Below are positions 3,921 through 5,799 of a stretch of 5,799 nt of DNA, in pieces (positions within the stretch are counted from its first letter, which is position 1; every line of letters starts with the position of its first letter). Made by a program: the position numbers and the translations under genes. The notes below the pieces were generated by a model. It did no database searches. It was given only the letters and a program-made list of their open reading frames with translations, and was not told where the DNA came from. Source of the stretch: an uncultured Collinsella sp. Lineage in GTDB: Bacteria; Actinomycetota; Coriobacteriia; Coriobacteriales; Coriobacteriaceae. The stretch covers positions 1 to 5,799 of the forward strand of contig URJD01000124.1 in NCBI GenBank assembly GCA_900548075.1, read 5' to 3'.

Positions 3921-5799
3921 ATGGCACAGACCACGACAGATACCGCCGCCAGCACCGTCTCCGGCGCCGGCGCCGCCAGCTCATTCTCGGGCGGCACGGG
4001 AACCGAAGCCGAGTTCGGCTCGCTCGGCGCGCTCTCCCCCACCTGGTGGGAGCCCGAGGACGGCAGCGAGCCCGAACCATGGCTCACGCCCGATCAGGCC
4101 TTTGAGCGCTTCTTTGAATGGACGAGCGATCGCGGCATTGAACTGTGGGATCACCAAGAAGAGGCTCTCATGGACCTGGCCGCCGGAGATCACGTCATTT
4201 TGGGCACGCCGACCGGATCGGGTAAATCGCTCGTCGCGCTGGGCATGCTCTTTATGGGCATGGCACAGGGCAAGCGCTGTTATTACACGGCCCCTATCAA
4301 GGCCCTGGTCAGCGAAAAGTTCTTCGATCTGGTACAGGTGCTCGGCCGCGATAACGTCGGTATGATCACCGGCGACACGCATATCAACACCAAGGCGCCC
4401 GTCATCTGCTGCACGGCAGAGATCCTTGCCAACGACGCACTGCGCGAGGGCGAAGATGCCGATGTTGGCTGCGTCGCCATGGACGAATTCCACTACTTTG
4501 CCGACCCCGATCGCGGTTGGGCCTGGCAGGTGCCGCTGCTCACCCTGCCCCACACACAATTCATGCTCATGAGCGCCACGCTCGGCGATGTCACTGCCAT
4601 CGCCGCCTCGCTCGAGGAGCACACCGGCGCTGCTTGCGACTTGGTTGTCGACGCCCCGCGTCCCGTTCCGCTGAGCTACGACTATGTGACGACCTCCCTC
4701 GAGGGCACGGTCGAGCTCGCCATGCGCCGCGGCGAGGCCCCGCTCTACATCGTGCACTTTAGCCAGGACGCCGCACTTGCGACAGCGCAATCCCTCGCCA
4801 ATTTTGGCATCGCCAGCAAGGAGCAGCGCGAGGCCATTAAGGAAGCCGCCAAGGGCACGAGCTTCTCCACGGCCTTTGGCAAGATTCTCAAGCGCTTGCT
4901 CGGATGCGGCGTCGGCGTGCACCATGCTGGCATGTTGCCGCGCTATCGCCTGCTGGTCGAGCGCTTGGCGCAGCAGGGTCTGCTGCCCGTCATCTGCGGT
5001 ACCGATACGCTCGGCGTCGGCATCAACGTACCCATCCACACCGTGGTGCTCACCGCGCTCACCAAGTTTGACGGCTACAAGATGCGGCGTCTGCGCGCCC
5101 GCGAGTTTCATCAGATTGCCGGTCGCGCCGGCCGCTCGGGCTTCGATACCGAGGGCATGGTCATCGCCGAGGCACCCGAGCACGAGATCGAAAATGCAAA
5201 GCTTATGGCCAAGGCGGGCGACGATCCCAAAAAGCTCCGTAAGATTAAAAAGAAGAAGGCCCCCGAGGGCTTTGTCACCTGGAACAAGCAAACCTTTGAG
5301 CGCCTGATCGAGACACAGCCCGAGACGCTCAAGCCGCGCCTGCGCATCACGCACTCCATGGTGATTAGCGTGGTCGAGCAGGGCGGCGATGCCCGAGCCC
5401 GCGTGCACGACCTTATCGAGACGAGCCTGCAGACTCCCGAGGAAAAGGCTAAGCTCGAGGTTCGCGCCGACGAGATCTTCGCCACGCTCATCGATTCCGG
5501 CGTCGTCGTGCGCACCGAGGTGCCGCCCGCACCCGACGCCCCGACTGACGCCGCACCAGACATCGACTATGCGCTGACGGTCGATCTGCCCGAGGACTTC
5601 GCGCTCGATCAGCCGCTCTCGCCGTTCTTGCTTGCCGCGCTGGAGTTGCTCGATCCCGAGAGCGAGACCTATACCATGGATCTAATCTCAATGGTCGAGG
5701 CAACGCTCGAGGATCCCAAGCAGGTGCTACGCGCACAGGAGCGCGCCGCACGCGATCGCGCTATGGCCGAGATGAAGGCCGACGGCATCGAATATGAGG
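3921..5799 (+). CDS. Ski2-like DEAD/DEAH-box RNA helicase, probable DUF3516 type (C-terminus beyond window)
   Basis: The frame is open from ATG 3921 to the right edge, giving 626 residues without a stop. Residues 1-50 are low-complexity (Thr/Ser/Gly/Ala, then acidic). The helicase core is complete: Q-like region around LWDHQEEAL (75-83), Walker A GTPTGSGKS (95-103), motif Ia TAPIKALVSEKF (123-134), motif Ib TGD (150-152), motif II DEFH (188-191), motif III MSATLGD (217-223), motif IV YIVHFS (276-281), VHHAGMLPRYR (333-343), motif V GTDTLGVGINVP (360-371) and motif VI QIAGRAGRSG (398-407). The HHAGMLP and GVGINVP blocks are typical of the Ski2/Mtr4 branch, suggesting ATP-driven 3'-5' unwinding of RNA. 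The part after about 430, with a basic KKLRKIKKKK (437-446), fits the actinobacterial DUF3516 tail as I remember it. Cytoplasmic; probably RNA turnover or ribosome-related work, which is inferred. Confidence 0.9.
   Translation, partial: MAQTTTDTAASTVSGAGAASSFSGGTGTEAEFGSLGALSPTWWEPEDGSEPEPWLTPDQAFERFFEWTSDRGIELWDHQEEALMDLAAGDHVILGTPTGSGKSLVALGMLFMGMAQGKRCYYTAPIKALVSEKFFDLVQVLGRDNVGMITGDTHINTKAPVICCTAEILANDALREGEDADVGCVAMDEFHYFADPDRGWAWQVPLLTLPHTQFMLMSATLGDVTAIAASLEEHTGAACDLVVDAPRPVPLSYDYVTTSLEGTVELAMRRGEAPLYIVHFSQDAALATAQSLANFGIASKEQREAIKEAAKGTSFSTAFGKILKRLLGCGVGVHHAGMLPRYRLLVERLAQQGLLPVICGTDTLGVGINVPIHTVVLTALTKFDGYKMRRLRAREFHQIAGRAGRSGFDTEGMVIAEAPEHEIENAKLMAKAGDDPKKLRKIKKKKAPEGFVTWNKQTFERLIETQPETLKPRLRITHSMVISVVEQGGDARARVHDLIETSLQTPEEKAKLEVRADEIFATLIDSGVVVRTEVPPAPDAPTDAAPDIDYALTVDLPEDFALDQPLSPFLLAALELLDPESETYTMDLISMVEATLEDPKQVLRAQERAARDRAMAEMKADGIEYE

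Noticed and set aside
3981..5408. A 475-codon open frame on the minus strand
   Set aside because: It lies wholly antisense to the helicase, whose motifs are complete and in order. Long antisense frames are common in high-GC genes, and the translated product shows no recognisable domain.

Overview
The window reads as high-GC actinobacterial DNA. Gene content, codon choice and the intergenic style fit a gut Coriobacteriia such as Collinsella, but that assignment is inferred from general resemblance and no search was run. It holds five protein genes, two of them cut by the window edges. I found no rRNA, tRNA, CRISPR array, transposase or phage gene.

Left part, minus strand (1-1518): a two-gene operon. 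The upstream gene encodes a 240-residue helix-turn-helix (XRE-type) regulator tethered to the membrane through an alanine-rich, coiled-coil-like linker and two hydrophobic segments. Its stop codon overlaps the start of a DUF4097-type protein, which has one N-terminal membrane anchor and an outer domain of repeated Ser-Gly-Asp beta-strand units. The DUF4097 gene runs off the left edge. Pairing a regulator with a DUF4097 protein is a recurring arrangement and suggests an envelope-sensing or surface module.

Middle (1519-3610): a divergent intergenic region crowded with palindromes separates this operon from plus-strand genes. The first is a 290-residue class I SAM-dependent methyltransferase whose motifs outside the SAM site resemble the eukaryotic wobble-uridine methyltransferase Trm9/ALKBH8. 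It is followed 112 bp later by a TrmB-family tRNA (guanine-N7) methyltransferase. The TrmB copy has an altered FPDPW motif and a C-terminal extension of about 60 residues.

Right part (3611-5799): a 310-bp gene-free stretch carries a 123-bp element bounded by near-perfect 25/26-bp inverted repeats. Beyond it starts a Ski2-like DEAD/DEAH RNA helicase with a probable DUF3516 C-terminal region, cut by the right edge. All three plus-strand products are RNA-related (two putative tRNA modifiers and an RNA helicase). The gaps and inverted repeats between them suggest separate transcription units rather than one tight operon.

The signals most worth following are the inverted-repeat element at 3676-3798, the competing hairpins at 1639-1733, the altered TrmB active-site motif, and the Trm9-like methyltransferase in a bacterial setting. 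No wholly new system is demonstrated.
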